DNA of 64,000 nt from Sphingomonas lacusdianchii (GCF_022664395.1 NZ_JAKRET010000003.1:310001-374000); one strand, 5' to 3'; counted from the stretch's first letter, positions 26,514-34,970 are shown. Numbers and translations are program-made. The notes: generated by a model not told the origin, from the sequence alone.

Positions 26514-27569
26514 ATGCGGATCATCTTCGTCCTGACCTATCCCAGCCATCACGGCGTCGCCGATACCGACGAATGGCTGCGCTGGGACAATCGCGACAAG
26601 CGGATGCCGGGTATCCTGACGGAAATGGGCGTCGACAGCGAGCTATGGGCGCTGGCCCCTGCGCCGCTCGATACCGTTGCGGCACTCGACGGGGTCGCCC
26701 CCTGCCCTATCCGGCTGTTCGCGCCGTCGAACCCTGCCGCCAAGACCCGCGATCAGGTGAGCGACACGATGATCGCCGCGGCGCGGGCCGATCCGGCCGA
26801 TCTGTTCGTGCTGGTCGGCAGCAATGGCGGCGCCGGGTTCGACCTGTTCGACCGGGTATTACGGCCCGAGCGACGGCGGTTCGCGGTCATCATCGGCGGC
26901 GATTATTGGAGCCGGATCGTGCCGCATGCCGCCTTCGTCTTTCCCGAGACGTCGGTGCAGGAGGCGAAGCTGACCCGGCCGGGCTGGCGATTCTGGCGGC
27001 GGTCGGTGCCGGCGGTACGGATGCAGCGACTGCCCAAGACGATCGATACCAACCGCTTCGCCCCGATGGCGACCGAGAAGCGGTATGACGTGATCGCGAC
27101 CAGCCGGCTGAGCCCGTACAAGAAGTTCGACGAGATCGCGGCACTGGGCGAGACGATGCGCGTGGCGGTGATCGGCGACGGGCCGCAGGCAGCGGAACTG
27201 CGCCGGCGCTTCCCGCAGGTCACCTGGCTGGGCCATGTTCCCAATGGTCAGGTGCCCGCGATGCTGGCGCAGGCGCGGCTGTTCTTCCATGCCGGGCGGC
27301 GCGACTATTTTCCGCGCGCCATCCCGGAAGCGATGGCGTGCGGACTGCCGGTAGTGGCGTTCGACGACCGGATCGGGACCGACGTGATTCCGCCCGATTG
27401 CGGCCTGCTGGTCGGCGATGGCGATTATCGGCGGCGGGTGGCGGCGTTGCTGGCCGATCCCGATCAGTTCGACGCGATGGGCAGTGCGGCACGGGCGCAT
27501 GCGGTGGCGACGCATGGGCGGCGATCGTCGGAGGCGGCATGCCGGAAGCTGATCGAGGTGGCGGGGTGA
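26514..27569 (+). CDS. Glycosyltransferase family 4-like (GT-B fold)
   Basis: The 351-residue protein has the GT-B pattern: N-terminal MRIIFVLTYPSHHG, then in the C-terminal half VIATSRLSPYKKFDEIAALG, VAVIGDGPQAAELRRRF, VTWLGHVPNGQVPAMLAQARLFFH, and the donor-binding EX7E-like PRAIPEAMACGLPVVAFDD. It probably transfers a sugar from a nucleotide donor to a polysaccharide or lipid acceptor. The next GT2 gene starts with a GTG that overlaps this stop (GTGA), so they are coupled. The four genes from 24665 to 28336 form a back-to-back cluster for one surface glycan. Confidence 0.82.
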   Translation: MRIIFVLTYPSHHGVADTDEWLRWDNRDKRMPGILTEMGVDSELWALAPAPLDTVAALDGVAPCPIRLFAPSNPAAKTRDQVSDTMIAAARADPADLFVLVGSNGGAGFDLFDRVLRPERRRFAVIIGGDYWSRIVPHAAFVFPETSVQEAKLTRPGWRFWRRSVPAVRMQRLPKTIDTNRFAPMATEKRYDVIATSRLSPYKKFDEIAALGETMRVAVIGDGPQAAELRRRFPQVTWLGHVPNGQVPAMLAQARLFFHAGRRDYFPRAIPEAMACGLPVVAFDDRIGTDVIPPDCGLLVGDGDYRRRVAALLADPDQFDAMGSAARAHAVATHGRRSSEAACRKLIEVAG

Positions 27570-28336
27570 TCCGCTGGACCTTCGTGATCGCCTATTACAA
27601 CGAGGCGGACTATCTGCCCGCGACACTGGCGGCACTGGCCGGGCAGACGGTGCCGTTGCGGCTGGTGCTGGTCGACAATGGATCGACCGACGGGTCGGAC
27701 GCGATTGCGCGGGACTTTGCCGCGCCGGGGATCCAGGTGGTGACCCTGGCCGAAGCGCGGCCGGGGAAGATCCATGCGCTGGAAGCGGCGATGGGCGAGC
27801 TCAAGACCGAGTTCTGCGCGTTCGGTGATGCCGATACCTGGTACCCGCCGCACTATCTGGCCGAGGCCGAGCGGGCGTTCGATGCCGATCCGGGCGTGGT
27901 GGCGGTGATGGCTTTGGGGGTCGATGCGTCGGGGCAGAAGATCCGGCGGGCGATCTATTCCGGGATCGTGACGCGCATCCTGTCGAAGCAGACGCATACC
28001 GGCGGTTATGGGCAGGCGTTCCGGACCAGAGCGCTGGTCGAGGCGGGCGGTTTCTCCGAGAAGCTGTGGCCCTATGTGCTGCTCGACCACGAGATCATGC
28101 AGCGCGTCGCGAAGCTGGGGCGCGTGGTCTATCCGTTCCGGTTCTGGGCGAAGCCCTCGCCGCGCCGGTCGGACCGGCGGCGGGTGCGCTGGACCTTGGC
28201 CGAGCGATTTTTGTACCACGCGACGCCGTTTGCGGCGAAGGACTGGTATTTCCATCGCTTCCTTGGGCCACGATTGAAGGCACGGGGGATTACGCATTTG
28301 AACTTGCGGGATAAACCTTGGGAAGCCAGGCCGTAG
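27566..28336 (+). CDS. Glycosyltransferase family 2
   Basis: The 256-residue product is a GT-A enzyme: FVIAYYNEADYLPATLAALAGQ, LVLVDNGSTDGSDAIARDF, FCAFGDADTWYPPHYL (the DxD-type motif) and LDHEIMQRVAKLG in the region of the catalytic base. I start it at the GTG at 27566 because it overlaps the upstream stop by 4 bp; the longer frame to 27338 lies inside the GT4 gene. The C-terminus is basic (RRSDRRRVRWTLAERFLYHATPFAAKDWYFHRFLG) and may sit against the membrane. Substrates are unknown. Confidence 0.85.
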   Translation: MIRWTFVIAYYNEADYLPATLAALAGQTVPLRLVLVDNGSTDGSDAIARDFAAPGIQVVTLAEARPGKIHALEAAMGELKTEFCAFGDADTWYPPHYLAEAERAFDADPGVVAVMALGVDASGQKIRRAIYSGIVTRILSKQTHTGGYGQAFRTRALVEAGGFSEKLWPYVLLDHEIMQRVAKLGRVVYPFRFWAKPSPRRSDRRRVRWTLAERFLYHATPFAAKDWYFHRFLGPRLKARGITHLNLRDKPWEARP

Positions 28337-28343
28337 GCCGGTC

Positions 28344-28367
28344 CAAAGTTCACGAAGTTCACACTCG
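28344..28367. repeat. 24-bp repeat (GTTCACGAAGTTCAC type), copy C
   Basis: Identical over 24 bp to 16896-16919. The decamer TGTAGGACAG follows at 28461, 117 bp from the start of the repeat, compared with 106 bp in copy B. The sequence between differs. It lies just after the stop of the GT2 gene. Confidence 0.75.
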
Positions 28368-28496
28368 TGCGCAATTGGTGGCGTGACGGGTTCGGGCGTT
28401 TTGCGGAAGCGGGTTCGGCCGTGAGAAAGAACGCCAACGGGTATCGCATAGTCGGGCGGTTGTAGGACAGGGCCGGCGCCCAAGCTCTTCCATACC

Positions 28497-28577
28497 CTCG
28501 CGCAGGCGGGGGGTCCGGGGTCCTGAACGCAAGCGATTGTCTTGTTTGGCCCTGGACCCCCGCCTGCGCGGGGGCAC
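28497..28577. repeat. Palindromic intergenic repeat before tusA-like gene
   Basis: CCTCGCGCAGGCGGGGGGTCCGG opens and CCTGGACCCCCGCCTGCGCGGG closes an inverted pair around AAGCGATTGTCTTG. Together they could form one long hairpin. It ends 13 bp before the 3' end of the tusA-like gene. Confidence 0.65.
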
Positions 28578-28590
28578 GGCAGCGCGGACG

Positions 28591-28788
28591 TTACCGTTCA
28601 GCCCGGAACCGGCCTTCGCTTACGACCACCAGCCTGGCCCCTACCGCCACCGCCGCGCTGGCCAGTTCGCCGCCGGCCTTCGGATCGTCGGCCTCGATCT
28701 CGACCACCGTCGCCCCGTCGCGCAGTGCCCTGGCCAGACGGATCGCCGGCCACGGGCAACGCATGCCACGGGCGTCGATGCGGATCAC
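28591..28788 (-). CDS. TusA/SirA-family sulfur carrier
   Basis: The 65-residue protein is a typical TusA-like fold: MIRIDARGMRCPWP holds the CPxP motif with C11, which carries persulfide sulfur in this family, followed by VVEIEADDPKAGGELA. Members deliver sulfur to tRNA thiolation, molybdopterin or other pathways. The ATG overlaps the stop of der (ATGA, 4 bp), so it is translated from the der mRNA. This coupling with a ribosome-assembly GTPase is odd, and no other Tus partner is visible nearby. Confidence 0.85.
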   Translation of the reverse strand: MIRIDARGMRCPWPAIRLARALRDGATVVEIEADDPKAGGELASAAVAVGARLVVVSEGRFRAER

Positions 28789-30158
28789 TTGCTATGGTCG
28801 AAGGGGTTTTTGGGCGCCCTTAGGTTCAGTCGCACAGGCACCGCGCCAAAGCCGAATTCCTTGCGCAAGCCGTTGACCAGATAGCGCTTGTAGCTTTCGG
28901 GCAGCTGGTCGACGCGGGTACCGAACAGGACGAAGCTGGGCGGGCGGGTCTTGTTCTGGGTGATGTAGCGCATCTTGATGCGCTTGCCGCCGGGCGCGGG
29001 GGGCGGATTGGCCTCCAGCGCGCGATCGAACCAGCGGTTGAGCTGGCCGGTCGAGACACGGCGCCCCCATGCCTCGCGCGTTTCGAACGCGGCCTGCATC
29101 AGCACGTCGAGCCCCTTGCCGGTCGCGGCGGAGACGGTCAGCAGCGGCACGCCCTTGGCCTGCGCCAGCCCTTCGTCGAGCGCGCCCTTCACCCCGTTGA
29201 ACAGCGACGAGGCGTGTTCGGCAATGTCCCATTTGTTGAGCGCGATCACCAGCGCCCGGCCTTCTTGCAGGACGCGGTCGGCGATCTTGATATCCTGCAG
29301 TTCAAGGCCGCGGGTGCCGTCGAGCAGCAGCACGACGACCTCGGCAAAGTCGATCGCGTGGAGGGCGTCGGCGACGGAGAGCTTTTCGAGCTTTTCCTGC
29401 ACCCGCGCCTTCTTGCGCATGCCCGCCGTGTCGATCAGCCGGACAGGGCGGACGCGGCCATCGGGGGCGGTCCAGTTCCAATCGACCGCGATCGAATCGC
29501 GGGTGATGCCGGCCTCGGGCCCGGTGATGAGCCGGTCTTCGCCGAGAAAGCGGTTGATGAGCGTCGATTTGCCGGCGTTCGGACGGCCGACGATGGCGAG
29601 TTTCAGAACGGCGGTTTCAGGGTCGTATTCGCCCTCCTCCTCCGGCTCAGGTTCGTCCTCGCGCTCGATATAGGGCTGGAGCGCTTCGAACAGGTCGGCG
29701 ACGCCCTCGCCATGTTCGGCGGACATCTGCACCGGATCGCCGAACCCCAGCGCCAGCGATTCGAGTACGCCATTCTCGCCCGCGCGCCCCTCCGCCTTGT
29801 TGGCGACGAGCACGACGGTGCCGTCGGCCGAGCGCAGCCAGCGGGCGATTTCCTCGTCCAACGGGGTGATGCCGGCGCGCGCGTCGATCATGAACAAGGC
29901 GACATCGGCCATTTCGACCGCCGCCTGCGTCTGCATCCGCATCCGGCCCGGCAGCGTCGCGGCATCCTCATCCTCGAACCCCGCCGTGTCGACGATGGTG
30001 AAGTCGAGGCCGAGCAGCGTCGCCTGCCCTTCGCGGCGGTCGCGGGTCACGCCCGGCTGATCGTCGACCAGCGCCAGCCGCTTGCCGACCAGCCGGTTGA
30101 ACAGCGTCGACTTGCCGACATTGGGACGGCCGATGATGGCGACGACGGGTAAAGGCAT
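28785..30158 (-). CDS. der: GTPase Der (EngA)
   Basis: Der is an essential tandem GTPase needed for assembly of the 50S ribosomal subunit. The 457-residue product has two G domains: GRPNVGKSTLFNRLVG with DTAGFED and NKAEG, then after an acidic linker (EREDEPEPEEEGEYDPE) GRPNAGKSTLINRFLG, DTAGMRKK and NKWD. The C-terminal KH-like domain (RWFDRALEANPPPAPGGKRIKMRYITQNKTRPPSFVLF) is complete. It is the third gene of a yfgM-bamB-der order that is also found in E. coli, and is coupled to the small tusA-like gene. Confidence 0.97.
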   Translation of the reverse strand: MPLPVVAIIGRPNVGKSTLFNRLVGKRLALVDDQPGVTRDRREGQATLLGLDFTIVDTAGFEDEDAATLPGRMRMQTQAAVEMADVALFMIDARAGITPLDEEIARWLRSADGTVVLVANKAEGRAGENGVLESLALGFGDPVQMSAEHGEGVADLFEALQPYIEREDEPEPEEEGEYDPETAVLKLAIVGRPNAGKSTLINRFLGEDRLITGPEAGITRDSIAVDWNWTAPDGRVRPVRLIDTAGMRKKARVQEKLEKLSVADALHAIDFAEVVVLLLDGTRGLELQDIKIADRVLQEGRALVIALNKWDIAEHASSLFNGVKGALDEGLAQAKGVPLLTVSAATGKGLDVLMQAAFETREAWGRRVSTGQLNRWFDRALEANPPPAPGGKRIKMRYITQNKTRPPSFVLFGTRVDQLPESYKRYLVNGLRKEFGFGAVPVRLNLRAPKNPFDHSK

Positions 30159-30235
30159 GGAAATTCCTGGAGTACGGGGTTGCCGCCGAGTGTAGGGGGT
30201 AAGGGAGGTTGGGTCGAGGGCGTTACCTCCCCAAC

Positions 30236-30334
30236 GTCGTTCCCGCGCAGGCGGGAACCCATATACGCCAACGCAGCGCTTCCATCGGGAGCGCTGCGTT
30301 TATGGATCCCCGCCTGCGCGGGGATGACGACGGG
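30236..30334. repeat. Long palindromic repeat between bamB and der
   Basis: CGTCGTTCCCGCGCAGGCGGG at the left pairs with CCCCGCCTGCGCGGGGATGACGACG at the right, and the middle holds AACGCAGCGCT and AGCGCTGCGTT. The whole 99 bp can fold into one long stem with bulges. It separates the stop region of bamB-side transcription from der. Confidence 0.75.
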
Positions 30335-30339
30335 TGTCG

Positions 30340-31671
30340 TTACTTCCAGGCGGTCAGTTCGCCCGCATCGTCGAGCAGATACAGCACGCCGTTCGCCACC
30401 ACCGGCGACAGGGTGTAGCCGGCCTTCGACCGGGTTTCCTGCGTCGTGGTGATGCTGCCATCGGCGGTCGCGACCGACACCAGCTGCCCTTCGGTATTGG
30501 CGAGGAGCAGGCGGTTGCCGGCAAGGATCGGGCCGACCCAGCCGATCGGGTTCTTGCGCTTCTTCAGGTTGCGGAAGCCGGGCAGTTGCTGGACCCAGCG
30601 CAGCTTGCCGCTGCCGCGCGAGATGCACAGCAGGCGGGCATCGTCGGTGACAACGAAGATCCATTCGCCCGCGACCCATGGCGTCGAGATGCCGGCGAGA
30701 TTCTGTTCCCACAGCCGCTGGCCCGACGTCAGTTCGAGCGCGACCATGCGCCCCCCCTGCCCGACCGCATAGACGCGGCCATTGTCGATCACCGGCTCGG
30801 CATCGATATCGGCCAGCGCCGACACCGAGGTCGAGGCCGAGGTGCGCGACAGGCTGTCACCCCACACCGACCGGCCATTTTCATAGCGATAGGCGTTGAG
30901 TTCGCCCGAGGAGAAGCCGGCGACGACGGTGCCCTGCGCCGAAGCGGGGGCGGCGACGCCGAACACGCCCTGCGATTCGAGGCTGCCCGACTGGGTCCAC
31001 ACGACCTTGCCATCGGCCTGGTCGAGCGCGAACAGCTGATTGTCCTGGCTGACGACATAGACCTGGTTGTTGGCGACGGTCGGGGCGCCGCGCAGCGGGC
31101 CGCCCGGCTTGGCGCGCCACACTTCCTTGCCGTCCGCCGTGTCGAACGCGACGACATCACCAAGGCCATCGGTGGCGAAGGCACGGTTGCCGTCGACCGA
31201 CACGCCGCCGCCGAAGCGCGCGCGCGGGTTCTCGTCGCCCTTGACGGTGCGTGCGGTCCACACGGTCGCACCGGTATCGGCCGCCATCGCGGTGACCATG
31301 CCGTTAACGTCGATCACATAGAGCCGGCCATCGGCGACGACCGGCGCGGCGGCGAGGCGGGTGCGGGTATTGCCGCCCTCGATCCGCGCCGACCAGAGCT
31401 GGCTGAGCGTATCGCCCAAGGCGACATGGCCCATCGACTTGGACGGATTGCCGCCGGGCTGCGCCCAGTTGGCGTTGGTTTCGGGCAGCGGCAGCACGAC
31501 CTGCAGATTGGCGAGCGCGGGATCGACCTCCGCCAAATTTTCCGAGGCGAGGATCGGCACGCGCTGTCCGACGATCGGGGTGCGCGCCGGGCCCTTGCCC
31601 TTCAAGGCGCCGCAACCGCCCAGCAGCGCCAACGCCGCGACCGCCGCCGAGAGTTTGAGATGCGTCTTCAT
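30340..31671 (-). CDS. bamB: Outer-membrane assembly lipoprotein BamB
   Basis: BamB is the beta-propeller lipoprotein of the BAM complex, which folds barrel proteins into the outer membrane. The 443-residue product has a lipoprotein signal (MKTHLKLSAAVAALALLGGCGALKG, lipobox LGGC) and repeated PQQ-like blades, for example LYVIDVNGMVTAMAADTGATVWTA, DVVAFDTADGKEVWRAK, QLFALDQADGKVVWTQ and MVALELTSGQRLWEQ. The ATG at 31671 is chosen over a frame extending to 31800, which overlaps yfgM. It lies between yfgM and der, as in E. coli. Confidence 0.93.
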   Translation of the reverse strand: MKTHLKLSAAVAALALLGGCGALKGKGPARTPIVGQRVPILASENLAEVDPALANLQVVLPLPETNANWAQPGGNPSKSMGHVALGDTLSQLWSARIEGGNTRTRLAAAPVVADGRLYVIDVNGMVTAMAADTGATVWTARTVKGDENPRARFGGGVSVDGNRAFATDGLGDVVAFDTADGKEVWRAKPGGPLRGAPTVANNQVYVVSQDNQLFALDQADGKVVWTQSGSLESQGVFGVAAPASAQGTVVAGFSSGELNAYRYENGRSVWGDSLSRTSASTSVSALADIDAEPVIDNGRVYAVGQGGRMVALELTSGQRLWEQNLAGISTPWVAGEWIFVVTDDARLLCISRGSGKLRWVQQLPGFRNLKKRKNPIGWVGPILAGNRLLLANTEGQLVSVATADGSITTTQETRSKAGYTLSPVVANGVLYLLDDAGELTAWK

Positions 31672-31699
31672 CGAAGGGGTTCCGGAAACTGGAGAGAGG

Positions 31700-32404
31700 T
31701 TATTGCGCGGCGGTCTGGTTGGCCGACGCGTCGACGGCATCGACGCCCAGCGACCCGGCCATCTGCACCGCACGCGCGCGCAGCGACTGCGGCACGCCAT
31801 CGGTCTGCGCGATCAGGGCGAAGGTCTGGCCCGCCTGTTGCAGCTTGTTCTGGCGGAGATAGGCGACCGCGACCATCTCGCCCGCGCTGCCGAGCCACGG
31901 GCTGCCCTTGTCGGCCAATCCGCGCAGCCGGTCGATGACCTGTTGCGGTTGCAGGCTGTCATATTCGACCGCGGTCTGGCGGACGAGCGCCATGTCGCGG
32001 AACGGCTGCGCCAGCGATTCGTCGGCGGCGACCTTGCCGAAGGCGGCGGCCGCGCCCTTCTGGTCGTTCTTCGACAGCAGCAGGTCGGCCTGCGTCAGCA
32101 GCGCGGTGGCGCGCACCGCGTCGCGATCGGACGTGGTCAGCTTCGCGACCTCGGCCGTGCCCTGCGCGACGCGGCCCTGCGCGATCTCGTCGAGCGCGGT
32201 GGCAAGTTGCTCGCCCTGTTCGGCGGCGAGGCTGGTCTGGTGATGCTGCCACCAGGTCCAGCCGCCGAACGCCGCCAGCGCCAGCAGCACCGCGGCGATG
32301 ATCCACAGGCCATAACGGCGGCCGATCGCCGACATCTGCTCGCGACGCATTTCGTCATCGACTTCGCGGATGAAGGCATCGTTGTTCTGCGGGGTCAACG
32401 CCAA
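31700..32404 (-). CDS. yfgM: YfgM-like TPR membrane protein
   Basis: The 234-residue protein has a short acidic N-terminus (NDAFIREVDDEMRREQM), one transmembrane helix (YGLWIIAAVLLALAAFGGWTWW) and a periplasmic TPR-like helical domain (AEQGEQLATALDEIAQG...TQADLLLSKNDQKGAAAAFGKVA). This is the layout of YfgM, a SecYEG-associated chaperone adaptor in E. coli. The yfgM-bamB-der order supports the call. The gap to bamB is 28 bp, so they share an mRNA. Confidence 0.85.
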   Translation of the reverse strand: MALTPQNNDAFIREVDDEMRREQMSAIGRRYGLWIIAAVLLALAAFGGWTWWQHHQTSLAAEQGEQLATALDEIAQGRVAQGTAEVAKLTTSDRDAVRATALLTQADLLLSKNDQKGAAAAFGKVAADESLAQPFRDMALVRQTAVEYDSLQPQQVIDRLRGLADKGSPWLGSAGEMVAVAYLRQNKLQQAGQTFALIAQTDGVPQSLRARAVQMAGSLGVDAVDASANQTAAQ

Positions 32405-32761
32405 GGGAACAGCTCCAGGGGATGGGTCAAGCGCGCTCCTTTAGCCGAGCGTCGATGGAAACGAAAGCGAATGGTCATGAGGGCGCGATGCCGGGGTGGG
32501 ACCATGGCAAATCGAGGCTGTTCGGGGGATGAACGGAGAGGTTCGTCGCTCCGGCCTTCGTCATTCCCACGGAGGCAGGACCTTTGCGAAAGTCCACTGC
32601 GCCGTGTCCCCGCGAAGGCGGGGACCCAGGGCCACAGGCGCAAACCGTTGTTTTGCTTGGCTTTGGGCCCCCGCCTGCGCGGGGGTGCGGCGGGGCTCGT
32701 GGATGGGTAGCGATTTTCGCAGACGTCTTACGCAGGCGGGAATGACGAAGAGGCGACCGCT
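32405..32761. other. Intergenic region filled by nested palindromes
   Basis: Most of this 357-bp gap between panB and yfgM is the repeat at 32556-32750. The 150 bp next to yfgM (32405-32555) should hold its promoter; I see no gene in it. Confidence 0.5.
32556..32750. repeat. Nested palindromic repeat, 195 bp
   Basis: Outer perfect 13-bp arms, CTTCGTCATTCCC and GGGAATGACGAAG, lie at the two ends. Inside are GTCCCCGCGAAGGCGGGGAC, and CCCCCGCCTGCGCGGGGG about 50 bp later, which match the shorter elements elsewhere. It looks like one element inserted within, or assembled inside, another. Confidence 0.75.
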
Positions 32762-33622
32762 TCAATCCTTCGACGCGTACAGCTGCCCCGGCCCCGGAAA
32801 GGCACGCGCGCGGACCTCTTCGGCATAGGACGTGACCGCGGCCGAGACCTGCCCGGCCATGTCGCCGAACGTCTTGACGAACCGCGGCGTGCGTTCGAAC
32901 AGGCCAAGCATATCCTCGGCCACCAGCACCTGTCCGTCGCACTGCGCCGATGCGCCGATACCGATCGTCGGGACCGCGATGCGGCGGGTGATGTCGATCG
33001 CGATCGGTTCGACCACGCCCTCGATCACCACCGCGAAGGCGCCCGCTTCGGCGACGGCGACGGCATCGGCGACGATCTTTGCTGCTTCCTCCGGACTGCG
33101 GCCGCGTGCGCCATAGCCGCCGAGCTGGTTCACCGCCTGCGGCGTCAGGCCGACATGGCCCATGACCGGAATGCCCCGCTGCGACAGGAAGGCGACGGTT
33201 TCGGCCATCGCCGTGCCACCCTCCAGCTTGACCGCGGCGGCGCCGGTCGCCTTCAGCAGCATCGCCGCGCTTTCGAACGCCTGCTGCGGACTGGCTTCAT
33301 AGCTGCCGAAGGGGAGATCGATGACGACCAGCGCGTGATAGCTGCCGCGCACCACCGCCGCGCCATGCGCCGCCATCATGTCGAGCGTGACCGGCACGGT
33401 CGAGGGCAGGCCGTAGATCACCTGCCCGAGGCTGTCGCCGACCAGCAGCATGTCGCACTGCGCGTCCATCAGCTGCGCCATGCGCACGGTGTACGCGGTC
33501 AGCATCACCAGCGGCGTCCTGCCCTTGGCGGCGCGGATGGCGGGGATGGTCAGCCGTTTCATCGGTGCCGGGGTCGGCGTCGCGCGGCTGGTGGCGGTGT
33601 CGATGGTGAAGGTCGTGGACAT
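32762..33622 (-). CDS. panB: Ketopantoate hydroxymethyltransferase
   Basis: PanB transfers a hydroxymethyl group from 5,10-methylenetetrahydrofolate to 2-oxoisovalerate, the first step to pantothenate and CoA. The 286-residue product has [39 protein letters not shown] with the metal-site Asp, [17 protein letters not shown] and TIGIGAS. The N-terminal 20 residues before [14 protein letters not shown] are extra and variable; translation could start there instead. No panC or panD is adjacent. It is first in the minus-strand block that leads to yfgM-bamB-der, but 357 bp of repeats separate it. Confidence 0.95.
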   Translation of the reverse strand: MSTTFTIDTATSRATPTPAPMKRLTIPAIRAAKGRTPLVMLTAYTVRMAQLMDAQCDMLLVGDSLGQVIYGLPSTVPVTLDMMAAHGAAVVRGSYHALVVIDLPFGSYEASPQQAFESAAMLLKATGAAAVKLEGGTAMAETVAFLSQRGIPVMGHVGLTPQAVNQLGGYGARGRSPEEAAKIVADAVAVAEAGAFAVVIEGVVEPIAIDITRRIAVPTIGIGASAQCDGQVLVAEDMLGLFERTPRFVKTFGDMAGQVSAAVTSYAEEVRARAFPGPGQLYASKD

Positions 33623-33645
33623 GGCCGTCCCCTAGCGGACCGCCC

Positions 33646-34086
33646 TCAGCTAAGCCACCCACGGGCATCGGCATGGCGCGCCACCGCGACCTGCAACAAT
33701 GCGACGGCGAGGATCGCCAGCGGGAACGGCACGACCGTCGCCGCACCCTTCGCCGCGATCAGATCGGTCGCGGCGAACACCCAGCCGAACTGGAGGACGA
33801 CCGCGAGCAGCGACACGACGAACAGGATCGTGGCGAACCGCCGCCGCAGCAGCAGAGCGATTCCACCGAGCAACCCGCCCCAGGTCGCCAGTCCGTAGAT
33901 CCAGACGAACCAGCCGGGCAGCGCGAGGATATAGGCGCGGTCATAGTCCGGCATCGCGGCCAGCTGGTCCGGCCCGGTGGCGACATGGGCATAGAAGGCG
34001 GCGACCCCGGCCGCGCCCCATAAGGTGAACAGCAACGCCACCGCCCGGAACCAAAGCGGCGTCAGCCGGAACATCGTGGCAGCCAT
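33646..34086 (-). CDS. Four-helix membrane protein, unknown function
   Basis: The 146-residue protein has four hydrophobic helices (WFRAVALLFTLWGAAGVAAFYAHV, WFVWIYGLATWGGLLGGIALLL, ILFVVSLLAVVLQFGWVFA, FPLAILAVALLQVAVA). The ATG at 34086 follows GGGAGAGAC; the frame extends further upstream without support. The stop lies 23 bp before the panB start, so they could be co-transcribed. Similar proteins occur in sphingomonads without an assigned role. Confidence 0.72.
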   Translation of the reverse strand: MAATMFRLTPLWFRAVALLFTLWGAAGVAAFYAHVATGPDQLAAMPDYDRAYILALPGWFVWIYGLATWGGLLGGIALLLRRRFATILFVVSLLAVVLQFGWVFAATDLIAAKGAATVVPFPLAILAVALLQVAVARHADARGWLS

Positions 34087-34153
34087 GTCTCTCCCGCAAC
34101 CGAATCGCTGCGGTATCGCCGACCGGCCCCCGCACGGGCGGATGATAGCGCAA

Positions 34154-34510
34154 TCAGCCGGCGGCCGACAATCGTTTCGCATATCGATCGGGCTTGAAAC
34201 CGACCTCGATCCAGTCGTCCGCCACCAGCACCGGACGCCGGATCATCGACGGCTGGGCAAGCATCAGATCGATCGCGCGCGTGGCATCGAGGTCGGCCCT
34301 GTCGGCCTCGGGCAGCTTGCGGAAGGTGGTGCCCGATCGGTTGAGCAACGCCTCCCAGCCGAGCGCATCGACCCAGCCGGCAAGCACGGCACGGTCGATG
34401 CCGGCCTTCTTATAGTCGTGGAAGCGATAGGCGATGCCATGGCCGTCGAGCCAGACGCGCGCCTTCTTCATCGTGTCGCAATTGGGGATGCCGTACAGGG
34501 TCGGGGTCAC
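34154..34510 (-). CDS. ArsC/Spx-like thioredoxin-fold protein (YffB type)
   Basis: The 118-residue protein begins TPTLYGIPNCDTMKKARVWLDGHGIAY, the ArsC-family signature with C11. RSGTTFRKLP and MIRRPVLVADDWIEVGFKPDRY complete the fold. This is the YffB-like subgroup, which does not usually carry out arsenate reduction and may handle glutathione-linked thiols. The frame extends to 34591, but the GTG at 34510, seven bases after AAGG, gives the proper family start. It is divergent from the VOC gene at 34590. Confidence 0.82.
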   Translation of the reverse strand: MTPTLYGIPNCDTMKKARVWLDGHGIAYRFHDYKKAGIDRAVLAGWVDALGWEALLNRSGTTFRKLPEADRADLDATRAIDLMLAQPSMIRRPVLVADDWIEVGFKPDRYAKRLSAAG

Positions 34511-34589
34511 GGAAAGCCTTTCCGAAGCATGGTGCGGTGCAGGTAGATCGACGCTGGAACGATCGCAACGTCGGTGCGATGATCGTGTC

Positions 34590-34967
34590 ATGCTGCACCA
34601 TGTCTCGCTCGGAACCTCGGACCTCGACCGCGCCCGGCAATTTTACGACCCGGTGATGGCGGCGCTGGGGCTGCGGCGGACGCTCGATGTGGCGGCGGCG
34701 GTGGGCTATGGTGCGGGGATCACGGTGTTCAGCCTGAACCTGCCCGCCAATGGCCAGCCGGCGCGTGCGGGCAACGGCGCGCATGTCGCGTTCGAGGTCG
34801 AACATCGCTCGGCCGTCGACCGGTTTTTCGCGGTCGCGCTGGCGCAGGGTGGCAGCGGCGACGGGCCGCCGGGGCTGCGGCCCGAATATGACGCGCATTA
34901 TTATGCGGCGTTCGTTCGCGACCCCGACGGCAACAAGATCGAGGCGTTGACCTTCGCCGCCGGCTGA
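34590..34967 (+). CDS. VOC (glyoxalase-like) family protein
   Basis: The 125-residue protein has the VOC fold: MLHHVSLGTSDLDRARQFYDPVMAALGL, HVAFEVEHRSAVDRFFAVALAQGG, and AAFVRDPDGNKIEALTF, with H4, H90-region and E residues that could bind a metal. The substrate is unknown; such proteins include glyoxalases, dioxygenases and resistance proteins. It converges on the chemoreceptor gene with 3 bp between stops. The start at 34590 is chosen from the fold; the upstream extension lies in the ArsC-like gene. Confidence 0.82.
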   Translation: MLHHVSLGTSDLDRARQFYDPVMAALGLRRTLDVAAAVGYGAGITVFSLNLPANGQPARAGNGAHVAFEVEHRSAVDRFFAVALAQGGSGDGPPGLRPEYDAHYYAAFVRDPDGNKIEALTFAAG

Positions 34968-34970
34968 GCG

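Noticed and set aside
28129..28449. Minus-strand frame containing VNFVNFG near 28350
   Set aside because: It is the translation of the 24-bp repeat; the same string arises at 16900 in an unrelated frame, so it is not a gene.
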